Counted from the first letter of the stretch, positions 51,957-63,844 are shown. The stretch: DNA of 64,000 nt from Phaeosaccion multiseriatum (GCA_965112735.1 OZ218965.1:744001-808000); one strand, 5' to 3'. Translations and numbers: made by a program. Notes: generated by a model from the sequence alone, not told the origin.

Positions 51957-54910
51957 ATGAGGACTGTACACATGCAGCGGCAGTTGTACCTCCTTCTCCT
52001 CCTCCTGGAGCTTGCTCTCCGGGTATATCCTTTCGTGATCTGCCATGGCGAGATTTTGCAGGACTGCATTGGGGACGCAGGCCTCTCGCTGCAGGAAATG
52101 ACAAAAACAAAGCGCTTCACCGCGTTTCCCGGTGGTGCTCCCGCTAATGTCGCGTGCGGACTGAGCAAGGTATCAGGGAAGAGGATGTGATGTGAGATTT
52201 GGCGTGGCATGGGAATGACAAGTGCTTCAATCTTGCGTCTGTCAACATGAGCGTAACATTGCCCTCCTCCAACGCCTCGCATTCTCGCAGCTGGGCGAAA
52301 AGGTGCACTTCGCGGGAGCAGTGGGCGACGATGACAACGGCGCCATCCTTAGAAAACTGCTCCAGGTATGGGGGTGGACGGACGAGGCACTGCTAGCGAC
52401 GTCTCAGATACAGCTGGGCCTTCGAAAGAGAGATCACACTCTACCCTGTTTTCCCCCTCTCTCAACCACCTCCCCTCCCAACTACTACTTGCATATCGTA
52501 CCTCTCCCCCTTGCGCGACCGGTGCTGCGCTGCGGCCTTCAGGATCATCGTATTGAGACCGCCTGTCTAACCTCTGAGCCAGGAGGGGCCACACGGACTG
52601 TGATGGTGACTCGGGACGACAAGGGAGAAAGAACCTTTGCAGGTGCGCGGTACGCCAGCCACGAGCGATACTCTCGACGCTTCCATTGCTTCGTAAAATA
52701 GGGCAAGAGGGCCCTAATCCTCCTCCCACAGTTTGATTGGCGGTTGTGAAGCGCCTCCCTCTCCTTCTCATTGCTCTTCTCACTTGCTTGGTTCGCAGCC
52801 ATGTAGTAGTAGCTCCCCTGATCAGCGATACACCCTCCCCCCCTTAGCAGACACTCGTGAGTATCGTCACCAATCTCCCTTCCCCGCGAGTCGAGCAGAG
52901 TATGTCACCAACTTCCCCCCTCGCCCCTGACCCCTCCCTGCCCCTCGCTGACTGTTGCTGTGGCTGTTGCTGCTGTGGCTGTGGCTCCCACCCCTCAGGC
53001 TTTGGCGGCCCCGCGGCCCTCTGCTCGTGCGACTTTGCGGACGCTCTATACACGCCACCGCCCAATGTGGACCTCTCTGGTGTGACGTGGCTCGTGCAGG
53101 TAAGAAGCCTTCCTTCAATCCACCACCACCCCTCGAACTTCCACTGCCATCCCCGTTATCCCCGCAGACATCAGTCCTTCTTCTTCGGTTTCTCTGTAAC
53201 TGGAAAGGACGCAGCTGTCGATCGTTGTTTTGTACTTCGAGTAGGACTTTTGCAGGCAGCTAGGCTGGCTGGCCTCTGAGTGAAGAAGTGCGTGCATGTG
53301 AATAACGCCCCTGTTTGTCGTCTCTTCCCTCCATTTTCTTCATTGTACCAATACCCGTCGGTCGTCGCAGGGCACCCTCGGCTTAGCATGCGACGCCTCA
53401 GCTGCAGCACACGAGCACTTCACCACAAGGGTGCAGGAGGAGGGCGGCCTCACGCTCCTCGACATCAACTTCAGGTAAGGGGCGCTCTTTCTCTAAGTGT
53501 GTAGCTCTCTCTTCCACTCTCGTCTCGTCACGTGCATGTGCTACGGGTGAGGCGACGGCCTCGGAAGGAGGGAAGTGTCGCTCACGCCCACAGTCGGATC
53601 GTACACCAAATAGGCACTCTCATCTTCACTTGCTCGCCTCCTCCTCCTCCTCCTCCTCCTCCTCCTCCTCCTCCTCCTCCTCCTCCTCCCCCATCCTCCT
53701 CCCCCATCCCCCTCCATCCTTTTCAGAGACGTGTTCTGGAACCTCGACTCGGAGTCCCCCAACCTCACTCCCAAGACCATGAGCAAGTGGGGGTGGGAAG
53801 GCGACGCCCGCACCAGGATCAAGGCCCTCGCCGACCGCATGGATGTCATAAAGTTGACTGACGAAGAGGCAGTATGGTTGGGCATCGCGGAGTCCAGGGA
53901 GGAGGCGATGGCCAAGCCGGGCCAAGTTAGGGAGGCGTTTGCCTCTGCCAAGGCTGTGCTTGTAACGGCCGGGGAAGGGGGAGCTTCTTATGATGTCCTG
54001 GGTGAGTGAGGGGGCGTTGGGGGTGGAGTAGGGGAGGGAGGGAGGGAGGGAGGGAGGTTCGGAGGGAGGGAGAGAGCTACGTTCGGAGGGAGGGAGGTTC
54101 GGAGGGAGGGGAGGAAGGTGAGTGGGGGTATTTGTAGCTTGCCAAGTACGAGCTGCGGGTGTATGCACAACACGTGCACAAGGGAGGTGGGGTGTGGGGG
54201 GGTCGCGGGGCAATTTCACTTCTTCACTATCTTGCCTCCGTTTGAGCATGCTCGTGTATCACCAACTGCCCCTGATCAGACTTCTCCGTGCCTCGTCCTT
54301 TGCCCCTCTGATGCATCGCGGCAGGCCACTCGGGCCGATACGCGTCGTTCGATATTCAGGCGGTAGAGACAACGGGCGCCGGAGACGCCTTCACAGCAGG
54401 TGAGGAGGGAGGGAGGGAGGGAGGAAGGAAAGAGGGGGAGGGGAGGGAGAGGGGGGGGGAAGCGAGGAAAAGGGGAGGGAGGAAGGGAGGAGAAGAGGAA
54501 GGAAGGAAGGGAGGGAGGGGAGGGAGGGAGGGAGGGAGGGGAGGGAGGGAGGCTCTATAGCCGCATAGCATGTCTCACCCCAATGGTGCCCACTCACACG
54601 GAAAAGTCGCCCCCTCTCCCGCTCCTTTCCCCCCCCCCCCCCCCCTCCTCCTTCTGGTCCTCCCCCTCTCGCTCCTCGCCCCTCTCCTCGCCCCTTTTGT
54701 GTAGGCTTTCTCCACTTGATGAAGGACTTTGAAGGCTGGGCTCTGCCTGCAGGGGAGGAGCTGTCCTCAGGGGCAAAGGCGCAGGTGGATGAAGCCGTGC
54801 TCTTCGCCTCCGCTGTCGGAGCACTCACTTGCTGTGGGGAGGGTGCCATTGCCGCCCAACCCACCAACGCGCAGGCTGTCAGAGACTTCATCCTCTCGAA
54901 GCAGGGGTAA
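51957..54910 (+). CDS. pfkB-family sugar kinase, fructokinase-like
   Basis: Phosphorylates a sugar, most likely fructose, with ATP. Eight exons (51957-52169, 52291-52365, 52543-52642, 52999-53099, 53371-53474, 53727-54001, 54325-54399, 54705-54910) sum to 1149 nt and 382 residues with all phases closing. Motifs: GEILQDCIGD at the substrate strand, PFKB signature 1 region FPGGAPANVACGLSKLGEKV and FAGAVGDDDNG, DINFRDVFW, MDVIKLTDEEAVWLG, and signature 2 ETTGAGDAFTAGFL with the catalytic Asp of GAGD. A hydrophobic leader, MQRQLYLLLLLLELALRV, precedes the kinase fold and may be a signal sequence; in an alga this could be the first part of a plastid-targeting leader. The exact sugar cannot be read from the sequence. 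Confidence 0.93.
53636..53726 (+). repeat. (CCT)n tract serving as polypyrimidine tract
   Basis: About 17 CCT units followed by CCCCCATCC and TTTTCAG, directly at the acceptor of sugar-kinase exon 6. Confidence 0.9.
54400..54555 (+). repeat. (GGGA)n tract directly after a splice donor
   Basis: Starts at the GTGAGG donor of sugar-kinase exon 7 and continues as GGGA/GGAA units for about 150 bp. Confidence 0.92.
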
Positions 54911-55329
54911 GGAAAGGAGAGAAAGAGAAGATGAAGAGCTCCACGTGAGGTCATGCATGCGGCACAGGCACAGACAAGGAAGGGGGCGGGAGGGAAGTGG
55001 GTGTGTCTGTGTGCGTTGGAACTGGAGTGGAGTGGCCATGGGAGGGAGGTGGGAGGGGAGCAGCTTGCAGCTTCCTGCAAAGTGCTGCACCACACACGAG
55101 GGTTTTTCGAATTTTTGTAGGCACAGTCAGACCAAGTGCCATTATTATTATTGCCCGCCTTCGGAGCCGTAACGTCCGAGAGAGCGTGAGGAGAGAGAGG
55201 CGAGGGAGTGGACTGTGGGGTGTGGGCAAAGGAGGAGACTCACCCTCCCAGCTGTCATGTAGACGGGTGCCACAGACAGACAAAGGGAAGGCGCGTGCGT
55301 GTCTCGCGGCACGGGGCTGAGAACGTGAA
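54911..55329. other. Intergenic region after the sugar kinase
   Basis: No supported gene. Contains a short (ATT)n near 55141-55152. Confidence 0.4.
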
Positions 55330-55565
55330 GATGCGCTGCCGAGTGGAAGGGTGCCGAAAGCATGTGGTCCTCGGAGGCGTTTTGCACTCTTCACGGGGCT
55401 CAGGTCAGGCAGGCTCGGTCAGGTAGAGGGGTGCCAGAAGCAGGAAGCAGGTGCTGCAAGGAGGCGTTTACACTTCTTACGGGGCTCTCGGGTCAAGCGC
55501 TGCCCTGTGGAGGGGTGCGGAAAGTACGAACAGAGAGGAAGGCTTTTGCATTGCACATGACGGGC
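55330..55565 (+). pseudogene. Decayed zinc-cluster repeat fragment (GC.K..GGVC..HG type)
   Basis: Three successive repeats are readable only with frame changes: MRCRVEGCRKHVVLGGVLHS, then RGVPEAGSRCCKEAF, then KRCPVEGCGKYEQRGRLLHC. They follow the pattern (K/R).C..EGC.K....GG(V)C..HGAQVK, a tandem zinc-binding repeat family that is abundant in stramenopiles and related to the WRKY-associated CCHC cluster. Cysteines and spacing are partly lost. The frame breaks about every 80-100 bp, so this is a relic of a larger gene. Confidence 0.5.
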
Positions 55566-56192
55566 CTCAGGTCATTGCACATGAGGGGCTCAGGTCGTCA
55601 GGAAGCTCCGAAGCTCTGCCGCGTTGGAGAGCGTGAGAACAAGTCGAAGGGGAGGGATGAGCGGGATGTGGAAGCGGCATGCGCGCGTCAGCAGGGAGGA
55701 GGCTGACGACAGAGCAGGGAGGAGACTGACGACAGAGACCGCGCCCAAGACGGGTCTCCCCCGCGGTGGCCGGGAAGAGGAGGAGGCACCCCTTGGGGGA
55801 GAAAATCGCAAGAAGCGAGGAGCGAGGGAGTAGCACAGGACCTCTCACGCTGTCACCGCTGCTCGTGGACAGGAAGGAGGAAGGGCAAGGGGAGAAGGAG
55901 CCCAGCCGCCCCCGTGCTGCCAAGAAAAGAGGGAAGGCGCGCTCCGTGTGGGGGACGAGGTGCCGCTGCCAAAGACATTCCGCAGGACCCAGTGAATAAA
56001 GGCATTCGTGCGTGTGCACATTCCATTTCCCTCGCGTTTTGAAAGGTGCTCCCCAAAGGAGAAAGAGGAGCCAAGTGTTTTCCAGCCTCCCCCCCCCCCC
56101 CCCCAGCTCTCTCTCTCTCTCTCTCCTACACTCGAACTGAACTGAACTGAACTGGTACACCACCTACATACCTCTATACCTGCACCGTGCCC
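55566..56192. other. Intergenic region between the zinc-repeat relic and RTEL1
   Basis: Lys/Arg/Glu-coding low-complexity frames (+), an AATAAA at 55995, a C-run and (CT)n at about 56086-56128, and a short (AACTG)n. No supported gene. Confidence 0.4.
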
Positions 56193-57037
56193 CTACTCAA
56201 AGACGAGGCGAATCAATGCCGCTCGTGCCACGGGTGTCCTGCACATGGGACACACTGCCTCCTCCCCTCTCTTCTCCTTGTCTCTCAGGTAGTGCAGCCA
56301 GCACGTCTTGCAGGCCACGTGGTTGCAGGCCGGTATGTAAGGACTCACAGTGGCATCGTGGCAAATCATACACATCGGCCGCTTGCCCTTGCTCTTGCCC
56401 TTGTCTTTGTCCTTCCCTCTGCCTTTGCCGTCGCTGCTGTCATCGTGATCACCGCTGCCCTCCGCGCTACTACGTCTTGGGGGAATGCGTCCATCGGGCA
56501 AGATGCTGCCCGGCAAGGGCGGCAACGTGGCGTCTGCGAGCTTCTGCACACGCATGGTGCCCTGTGACATTGGCGGAAAGTCAACGTCTTCCTCGGAGAG
56601 GGAGTCTGCTGTATCACAAGTTGCTGTATCACCAACTGCTGCATCATCAACTGCTGCTGCTGCTGGAGTCGGGGGGCGGGTCTTCTTCAGAGGATGAGAC
56701 AACGCCAACCCGGAGCCGCTCCCAGTAGAGAGGGCGGCCAGCTGCCGGGCACGCTTGCTCACTCGACTGCTCCCATCTTGCAAGCCCTGTTCCTGCTGCT
56801 GCTGTTGCTTGTGTGCATCAGCCGCTGACACAAAGCCCCCCTTCCCTCGGACCGACTTTGAACCGCCACTGCCCACGTTGTTCCCAACCTTCCTGTTGGG
56901 CATAACACCCCGCCTCGCTGCTGGTCCGCACTCGGAGCTCACGCCTCTGCCGGCGCCGTTCCTCGTTTGGGCCGTGCTGCCTTCCCGTGATGAGATGGAC
57001 CCTTCCCGCCCCCCCTGCTGCTGCTGCTGTACCACCA

Positions 57038-57078
<41 letters not shown>

Positions 57079-60000
57079 CGCTTCTTCTTGTGCTGCAAGC
57101 CTTCCCGCCTCTGCTGCAAGAGCACTCCGTACTGCCCCCGACATTGCTCTGGAAGGAGGAGCTGAAACCGCTCCGCCAGCAGATGCAGCGCCGAGGCGGT
57201 GACGCTCATATCCAGAGTGGCGAGGTCGGCATCGAAAAAGATACGCAAAACGTCCGAAAAGATCTTCCCACACTCCAAAGGCTTGGCCATCACCCCGGGT
57301 ACCTTCAAATCATGTAACAGCTTCCTAAAGGCGCCAAACTGCGGCCCTCCCACCGCAGCCTTGACATCGCCGAGGAAGCGCCGTTTCTTCTCTTCCCGCT
57401 GTGCTTGCGCTGCCTGTGCTTGGGCTGAGACGGGTGGTGCGGGTGCTGACACTACCGAGGAGGACGCTGATGACGAGGGTGGTGTTGGCGGCGGTGGTGG
57501 TGCTGGTGGTTCTGGAGGTGGTGGTACGGAGGAAGGCTGGGTGGCAGATGGCGACGACGATGAGGTTGTTTTGGATGATGAAGCCGCTGCCGACGCTGAC
57601 CCTGACCCTGACACTGAGGCCACCTTCTTCCCGAGGCCCCTTTCCAGGGCCCTAGTCTGCGCCTGTCGCTTCATCTTGCCGCCCCCAAGAAGAGTCCTCT
57701 CCCCACCGACAGAAGCAGCAGGTCCGACCTGAGGGACAAGAGAGGGCACGTACACCATCACGTGGGGAGAGGGGTCATAGGAAAGAAAGGCTCGGGCAGG
57801 AGGAAGCCCTCACTCACTCACTCAATCACTCACTCACTCACTGACTCACTCACTGACTCACTCACTCACCCACTCACTCACTCACTCACTCACTCACCCC
57901 CTCACTCACTCACTCCCTCACTCACTCACCCCCTCACTCACTCACTCACTCACTCACTCACTCACTCACTCACTCACTCACTCACTCACTCACTCACTCA
58001 CTGACTCACTCACTCACTGACTCGCTCACCCACTCGACCCCTCACCCACTCACCCACTCACTCACTCACTCACGCACTCACGCACTCACGCACTCACGCA
58101 CTCACTCATTTACTCACTCACTTACTCACTCACTCACTCACTCACGCACGCACTCACTCGCTCACTCACTCACCTACTCACCCCTTAATCACTCACCTAC
58201 TCACTGACCCACTCACTCACTCACCCACCACTCACCCCCTCACTCACTCACTCACTCACTCACTCACTCACTCACTCACTCACTCACTCACTCACGCACT
58301 CACTCACTCACTCACTCACTCACTCACTCACTCACTCACTCACTCACTCACTCACTCACTCACTCACTCACTCTCACTCAATCACCCACCCACTCACTGA
58401 CTCACTCACTGACTCACTCACTCACTCTCACTCAGTCACCCACTCACTCACTCACTCACTCATTAACTAACCCAACCACTCACTCCCTCCCTCCTTCACT
58501 CCCTAACTCACCCCCCTCACTTCTTCACTCACTCACCTGCCTTAATACCGTGCTGGAGGACGACGAAGTCATATACGCAGCGCTGCTCCCGTTGAGCTTG
58601 CTGCCACCGCCATTCAAAAGAGAGCCAGCACTGCTCCCGTTGAGGTGATGATCTGTGTCATTCAAGTGCGTTTGCACCCGTCCCAAGTGGCCATTGCTCC
58701 CCAGCTGGGTAGAAGGAGAGGCGGAGGAGGTAGAGGAGGGGGTGGTGGTGGTGGAGGAGGAGGAGGAGGAAGGGGCGTTCTCGAAGGCAAGAACAACACT
58801 CTCTCCGTGCTTCTTCCTGCTGCCGAAGGCCTTGCTACTTTTCCCACGAAGGGCCGCCGGGAAGCCCGAGGGTGGCAAAGGTGCCTGAAACGAGAACTCT
58901 GACGAGGAGGACGAAGCCGAGGCGGAGAGAGTCCTCTTGCCGACAGCCGCAAAGCTTCCTGACACGACTGCTGTATCACCACCCGCAGCCCCTCCTGCTG
59001 CTGCTGCGCTTGCTCTGTCTCGTCCTCCCTTGCTGCTCGTGCTGTTCTGAACATTCCTCTCATGCTTCGCCGTCAGCCTGTCCACAAGACTCATGCTTCT
59101 ACCGCTGCTTCCAACCCCCCCCCCTTCGCCCCCTCTGCTCTCCGAGCCGGCTTTGGGGGCGAAGAACTGTCCCAGCGAGGTCTGTCCCCCCTTCTTCTTC
59201 CCACCCCCTGCTGCTGCTCCCCCTGCCCGCCTCCCTGCAGCCCCCCCATTAAGAAGCCCTGTGTTGCCTCCCCTTCCGCCCCCCCCTCCGCCTCTTGCTC
59301 CTGCCCCTGCTGCCCCTGCTGTTGGTCCTGACGCTGACACAGCAGCCGAAAGAAGCAAGCTTCCTTTCACTGGCGCCTTGGCTTTGGACCTGGTCTCGTC
59401 CTTGGCCGCCCGCTCACGCTTCCAAGCTTCGACCATCCTCTCCTCCTCCTTCCGAGCCCTCTCCTTCTCGACGGGCGCGAGTGTCACCACCTCTGGTGGG
59501 ATGTAGCTGCTCTCGGTATAGTTGTAGCCGTTAGTGCTTCCACTGTCACTTCCAAAGGCCCCCCCTTGGCTGCTGTTGCTGCTGGTGTTGCCGTTGCTGT
59601 TGTTGTCCCTGCCGTGGCCGGAAGCCTTATCACCCCCCGGTGAGGCAGGGAGAGTCGCAAAAGCCACACGCTCAGCGGACCCTAAACTCATGTCCTGAGG
59701 AAGCAAAATAACAAGAGGTTGATAACACACACAAAATTTATTCATCAATTCATCACTCAATAATCAAAGTATAAATGAATCATGCAATCATTCATACGAT
59801 GAGCGCAGCACTTCCCCTTCCCCTTCTCCTCCTTCCTCCAATCCCATCACCTCAACCACCCAACCAACCAACTAACCAACCAACCAACCAACTAACCAAC
59901 CGCCCAATCAATCAACCGATCAACCAACCAACCAACCCACCCACCATTCAACCTATCAACCAACCAATCAACCAATCAAACCAATCAACCGACCAACCAA

Positions 60001-63000
60001 CCACCCATCCACCCATCCACCCAACCACCCAACCATCCATCAATCACCTCCACGACGGGCGCAGCGTAGACGGGCTTCCCTCGGCCCTGCTTGAGCCGTT
60101 GGTTCTTCGTGGCCACCTTGAAGAAGCCTGTGAGGCTTGCGGCAACGCTCCCAAAGGACCCCGCCGTGTCCTTGACAAAGGGCCTGACCCACCGACTCAG
60201 TTGGGACTGCGCCTTTTCTCCTGCGAACCTTTCGTCGCAGAGCACTACGGCGCCGTAGTCGAGGCAGTGACGAACGATTCGCCCCACGGCCTGATGAGGG
60301 GAGGGGAGGGGAGAGGGGGGGAGGGAGGGGAGGGGAGGGGAGGGGAGGGGAGGGGAGGGGAGGGGAGGGGAGGGGAGGGGAGGGAAGGGGAGGGGAGAGG
60401 AGAAAATGAGCAATGCAACGGCACGCAAAGACTTCACTGCACTAACAACGCATTTGTTCAACTAAGGAGAGTGGAGAGGGGAAAGAGTGAGTGAAGGAGG
60501 AGAGTGGAAAGAGTGAGTGAAGGAGGAGAGTGGAAAGAGTGAGTGAAGGAGGAGAGTGGAAAGAGTGAGTGAAGGAGGAGAGTGGAAAGAGTGAGTGAAG
60601 GAGGAGAGTGGAAAGAGTGAAGGAGGAGAGTGGAAAGAGTGAGTAAAGGAGGAGAGTGGAAAGAGTGAGTGAAGGAGGAGAGTGGAAAGAGTGAGTGAAG
60701 GAGGAGAGTGGAAAGAGTAAGTGAAGGAGGAGAGTGGAAAGAGTGAGTGAAGGAGGTGAGTGGAAAGAGTGAGTGAAGGAGGAGAGTGGAAAGAGTGAGT
60801 AAAGGAGGAGAGTGGAAAGAGTAAGTGAAGGAGGAGAGGGGAAAGAGTGAGTGAAGGAGGAGAGTGGAAAGAGTGAGTGAAGGAGGAGAGTGGAAAGAGT
60901 GAGTGAAGGAGGAGAGGGGAAAGAGTGAGTGAAGGAGGAGAGTGGAAAGAGTGAGTGAAGGAGGAGAGTGGAAAGAGTGAGCGAAGGAGGAGGCGAGTGG
61001 AAAGAGTGAGCGAAGGAGGAGGCGAGTGGAAAGAGTGGAAAGAGTGAGCGAAGGAGGAGGCGAGTGGAAAGAGTGGAAAGAGTGAGCGAAGGAGGAGGCG
61101 AGTGGAAAGAGTGGAAAGAGTGAGCGAAGGAGGAGGCGAGTGGAAAGAGTGGAAAGAGTGAGCGAAGGAGGAGGCGAGTAGAAAGAGTGAGTGAAGGAGG
61201 AGAGCAGCACGCGAGTACTGGAGGCCTTTCGAACACGCTGTGCGATGACACAGCTGTGAGTGGTGAGTGACACAGAGACATTCACCATCTATGGCCCATG
61301 TACCGACCTGATTGACCGCTCGTGAGGCCTGTTGTTGATACCAATCACTGCCTGAGAGTCGCCTTTGACCAGGCATGAGCGGCGCTTCGTCCATATACCT
61401 ACGGAGATATAGAGAGACAGGGTGGGCAAGAGAGTGAGAGAGAGGGAGAGGGAGGGGGCAGAGGGAGATAGAGAAGAGACAGGGAGAGAGGGAGAGGGAG
61501 GGGGGGAGGAAGGAAGGGAGAGAGACAAGGGAGGGAAGGGTATTGATGGAGTGTGAAAGAGAGAGGAAGAGACAGAGGGCAGGAGAGAAGGAGGGCACAG
61601 AGGGAGGGAGAGGGAGGGAGAGAGAAGAAAGAAGACAGAAACAGAGAAAGAAAGAGAGAGAGGGTGGGGTGGGTGAAGTGGGCGGGGTGCGTGGGTGCAT
61701 GTTCAATCACATGCGCGTAATGCCCACCTTCCTTCCTTGACTTACCTGCGCTTAATCTCCACCTTGGGGTCTTTGAGGGGCGCGTAGGGTATGCCCGTCA
61801 CCACCACACATCGAGCGCGGTGGTCGGTGAAGTCCACTCCCTCACTCAACTTGCCCCTGCACACGCCGAGAAAGAAGGCACCCTTTTCGCAAGTGTCCGT
61901 CTAGCCCGCCGGTAGAGAGAGAGAGAGAGGGAGAGAGGTTGAGAGAAGAGGGCTTTTACAATTTCGACTGTCTCTATCTACCCTAATAAAAGCCCGCTGA
62001 TATATCTGAATACCTGGTGTTCGTAGTCCGCCATGATGTCCTTGAGCTGAGCGGCTGACCTCGGCTCCACAAAGCCCGTCTTGAGCTTCGTCATGCGCTC
62101 CCATGTTCCATTCGCCCTCCAGAACTCGACACATCTTTGTGTGCCAGGAAGGACAGACAGGCAGACAGGCAGACAGATACCAAGAAGCAAGCAAGGAAGG
62201 AGGAAGGAAGGAAGGAAGGGACGAACGAAGGAGGAGGTGAGGCAATATACGTCTCCCCTCCCTTCTCTCCCCTCCCCTCCTCTCCACTGCCTTACTGCCT
62301 TACTGACTTACTGTCTCAATGACCTACTGTCTTCCTGACTTGACTCACTGACTTACTGACTCACTGACCTACTGACTCACTGACTTACTGAGTCACTGAC
62401 CTACTGACTCACTGACTTACTGACTGACCTGTCCATGACGCTGTAGGTGGGGAAGAAGACGAGGAGCCCCCCCGGGACGAGTCTGCAGAAGTTCGCCAGA
62501 GTCAGGCCCAGCTCGGTTTTGTACGCATCTGTTGTTGTTCGTCAGTGTCGGTCCGTGTGTCAAGTAGCGTGTCAGGCAGATAGCAGTGAGTCAAGCGGTG
62601 GGTCAAGCAGGGTGTCAAGCAGGGTGTCAAGCAGAGTGTCAAGCAGAGTCTTTCAGTGTCTGTCCACGTCAATCAGTGAAGCCGCGGCAAACATGTCATC
62701 ACGACCCTGTCCGCCCCCTCCTCATCCCTCTGTTCTGCCAAACCTCAGGCTCGTGCCCTGATACCCTCAACCCCAACCCACACCCGAAGCTCCCCCCCCT
62801 TCCCTCTTGGCTGGGTACGCTCAACCACTCACTCACTCACTCACTCACTCACCCACTCACTCACTCACTCACCCACTCACTCACTCACCCACTCACTCAC
62901 TCATCCACCCACTCATCCACTCACTCATCCACTCACTCACTCATCCACTCACTCACTCATCCACTCACTCACTCACTCACTCACTCACCCACCCACCCAC

Positions 63001-63818
63001 TCACTCACCTGTGTCTCTGTTTTCATAGTTGCTACACAGCTTCCCTCCCGTGACTCCCCTACCGCACACCCCCACCCACGCCTGTTCCTCCCTGATGACG
63101 TGAGGGTTCTCAAGTTGGACTGTGAAGGGCAGCCGAAGCTCGGCAGCGAAGGAGGCAAGGGGGCTGAGAGTACCGCTTGTGACGATGATGCTCCGGACGC
63201 CAAGAGCCTTGGGGGACGGGAGGGAAGGAGGGCGGGGAGGAGAGGAGGGAGGAGAGGAGGGAGGAGAGGAGGGAGGAGAGGAGGGAGGAGAGGAGGGAGG
63301 AGAGGAGGGAGAGAGAGAGGCACAGAGGGAGCGGCATACATGGAGGCAGATACATATAATACAGGGAGAGAGGGACGTACAGAGAGAGGGGGAGACAGAA
63401 AGAGAAAAGAGAAGAGACAAGGCAGAGAGAGGGGGAAAGGGGGGGGAGGGAGGGTTGAGCGGGATAGAGGGGGGGGAGAGTGAGGGAGGGAAAGACGAGG
63501 CAGGCAGGGTATGGGAGGGAAAGGCCAGGCAGGCAGGGTATGCAATGGCATTGACATTGACGCGACAGACGAGATTCGGGGCATCGCTTCCCTGGACCAA
63601 AGCAGTACGTAATCAATACGTAATCAATCATCAATGGGGTCTGTCCATCTCTATCAGCAGTCTGTTGGTCGGTCGGTCAGTCGGTCAGTCCGGCGCACCT
63701 TCAACTCCTCCATGGCGAGCCCTGGGCTGAAGCACCAATAGCTCAGGACCAGCCCCGCCTGCTGCTGCTGCTGCTTGCTGCCTCGCTTCCCGCCTTGATT
63801 CTTTCCCCACGGAGTAGC
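56193..63818 (-). CDS. RTEL1: RTEL1-like Fe-S DEAH helicase, 5' end off window
   Basis: Regulator of telomere length and recombination (XPD/Rad3 family). Nine in-phase exons are visible: 63699-63818, 63009-63207, 62429-62528, 62014-62134, 61746-61900, 61308-61398, 60048-60290, 58537-59694 and 56193-57728, giving about 1240 residues. Helicase part: [118 protein letters not shown] and [20 protein letters not shown]. Then comes a disordered region with a PIP box, QTSLGQFF. The last exon has a harmonin-N-like helical domain ([14 protein letters not shown] to [13 protein letters not shown]), poly-Gln, and a C-terminal RING (C..C from MCMICHD to CPMCRTP). The N-terminal Walker A and Fe-S domain lie beyond the right edge. 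Confidence 0.93.
57800..58536 (-). repeat. (TGAG)n tetranucleotide array in the last RTEL1 intron
   Basis: About 730 bp of TGAG units (CACT/CTCA on +) with TGGG, TGCG and AGTC variants. The array starts at the GTGAGTGAGTGA donor of the preceding exon and fills nearly the whole intron. Confidence 0.97.
59845..60047 (-). repeat. (TTGG)n/(TGGA)n tetranucleotide array in RTEL1 intron
   Basis: Begins at the GTGATTGATGG donor of the exon ending at 60048 and continues as GGTT/GGTTGATT units for 200 bp. Confidence 0.95.
60300..60395 (+). repeat. (GGGGA)n pentanucleotide tract next to RTEL1 acceptor
   Basis: About 17 units of AGGGG. On the minus (gene) strand this is (CCCCT)n, a pyrimidine tract ending at the CATCAG acceptor for the exon at 60290. 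Confidence 0.95.
60465..61200 (+). repeat. 26-bp minisatellite in RTEL1 intron
   Basis: About 28 units of a 26-bp motif, GAGTGAGTGAAGGAGGAGAG plus TGGAAA, with shorter 18-20 bp and longer (GGAGGCGAGTGGAAAGAGTG) variants toward the right end. On the gene strand it is pyrimidine-rich and free of stops in all three frames. Confidence 0.95.
62290..62428 (-). repeat. (GTCA)n tract after an RTEL1 splice donor
   Basis: Starts at the GTCAGTCAGTAAGTCAG donor and continues as AGTCAGTG/AGTAAGTC units. Confidence 0.93.
62825..63008 (-). repeat. (TGAG)n tract after an RTEL1 splice donor
   Basis: Starts at the GTGAGTGAGTGGGTGGG donor and continues as TGAG/TGGG/TGGA units for 180 bp. Confidence 0.95.
63228..63312 (+). 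repeat. 12-bp tandem repeat GGAGAGGAGGGA
   Basis: Seven near-perfect units. On the gene strand it lies in the intron upstream of the exon that starts at 63207. Confidence 0.95.
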
Positions 63819-63844
63819 CTATGCAGAGGGAGCCGGACAACGAT

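Noticed and set aside
57762-58004. Thr/His/Ser-rich frame from CACT repeats
   Set aside because: Pure tetranucleotide repeat in an intron with no non-repeat coding segment.
60442-61706. Ser/Leu/Pro-rich frames of 276-414 codons on the minus strand
   Set aside because: They are produced by a stop-free 26-bp minisatellite inside an RTEL1 intron, open in every frame.
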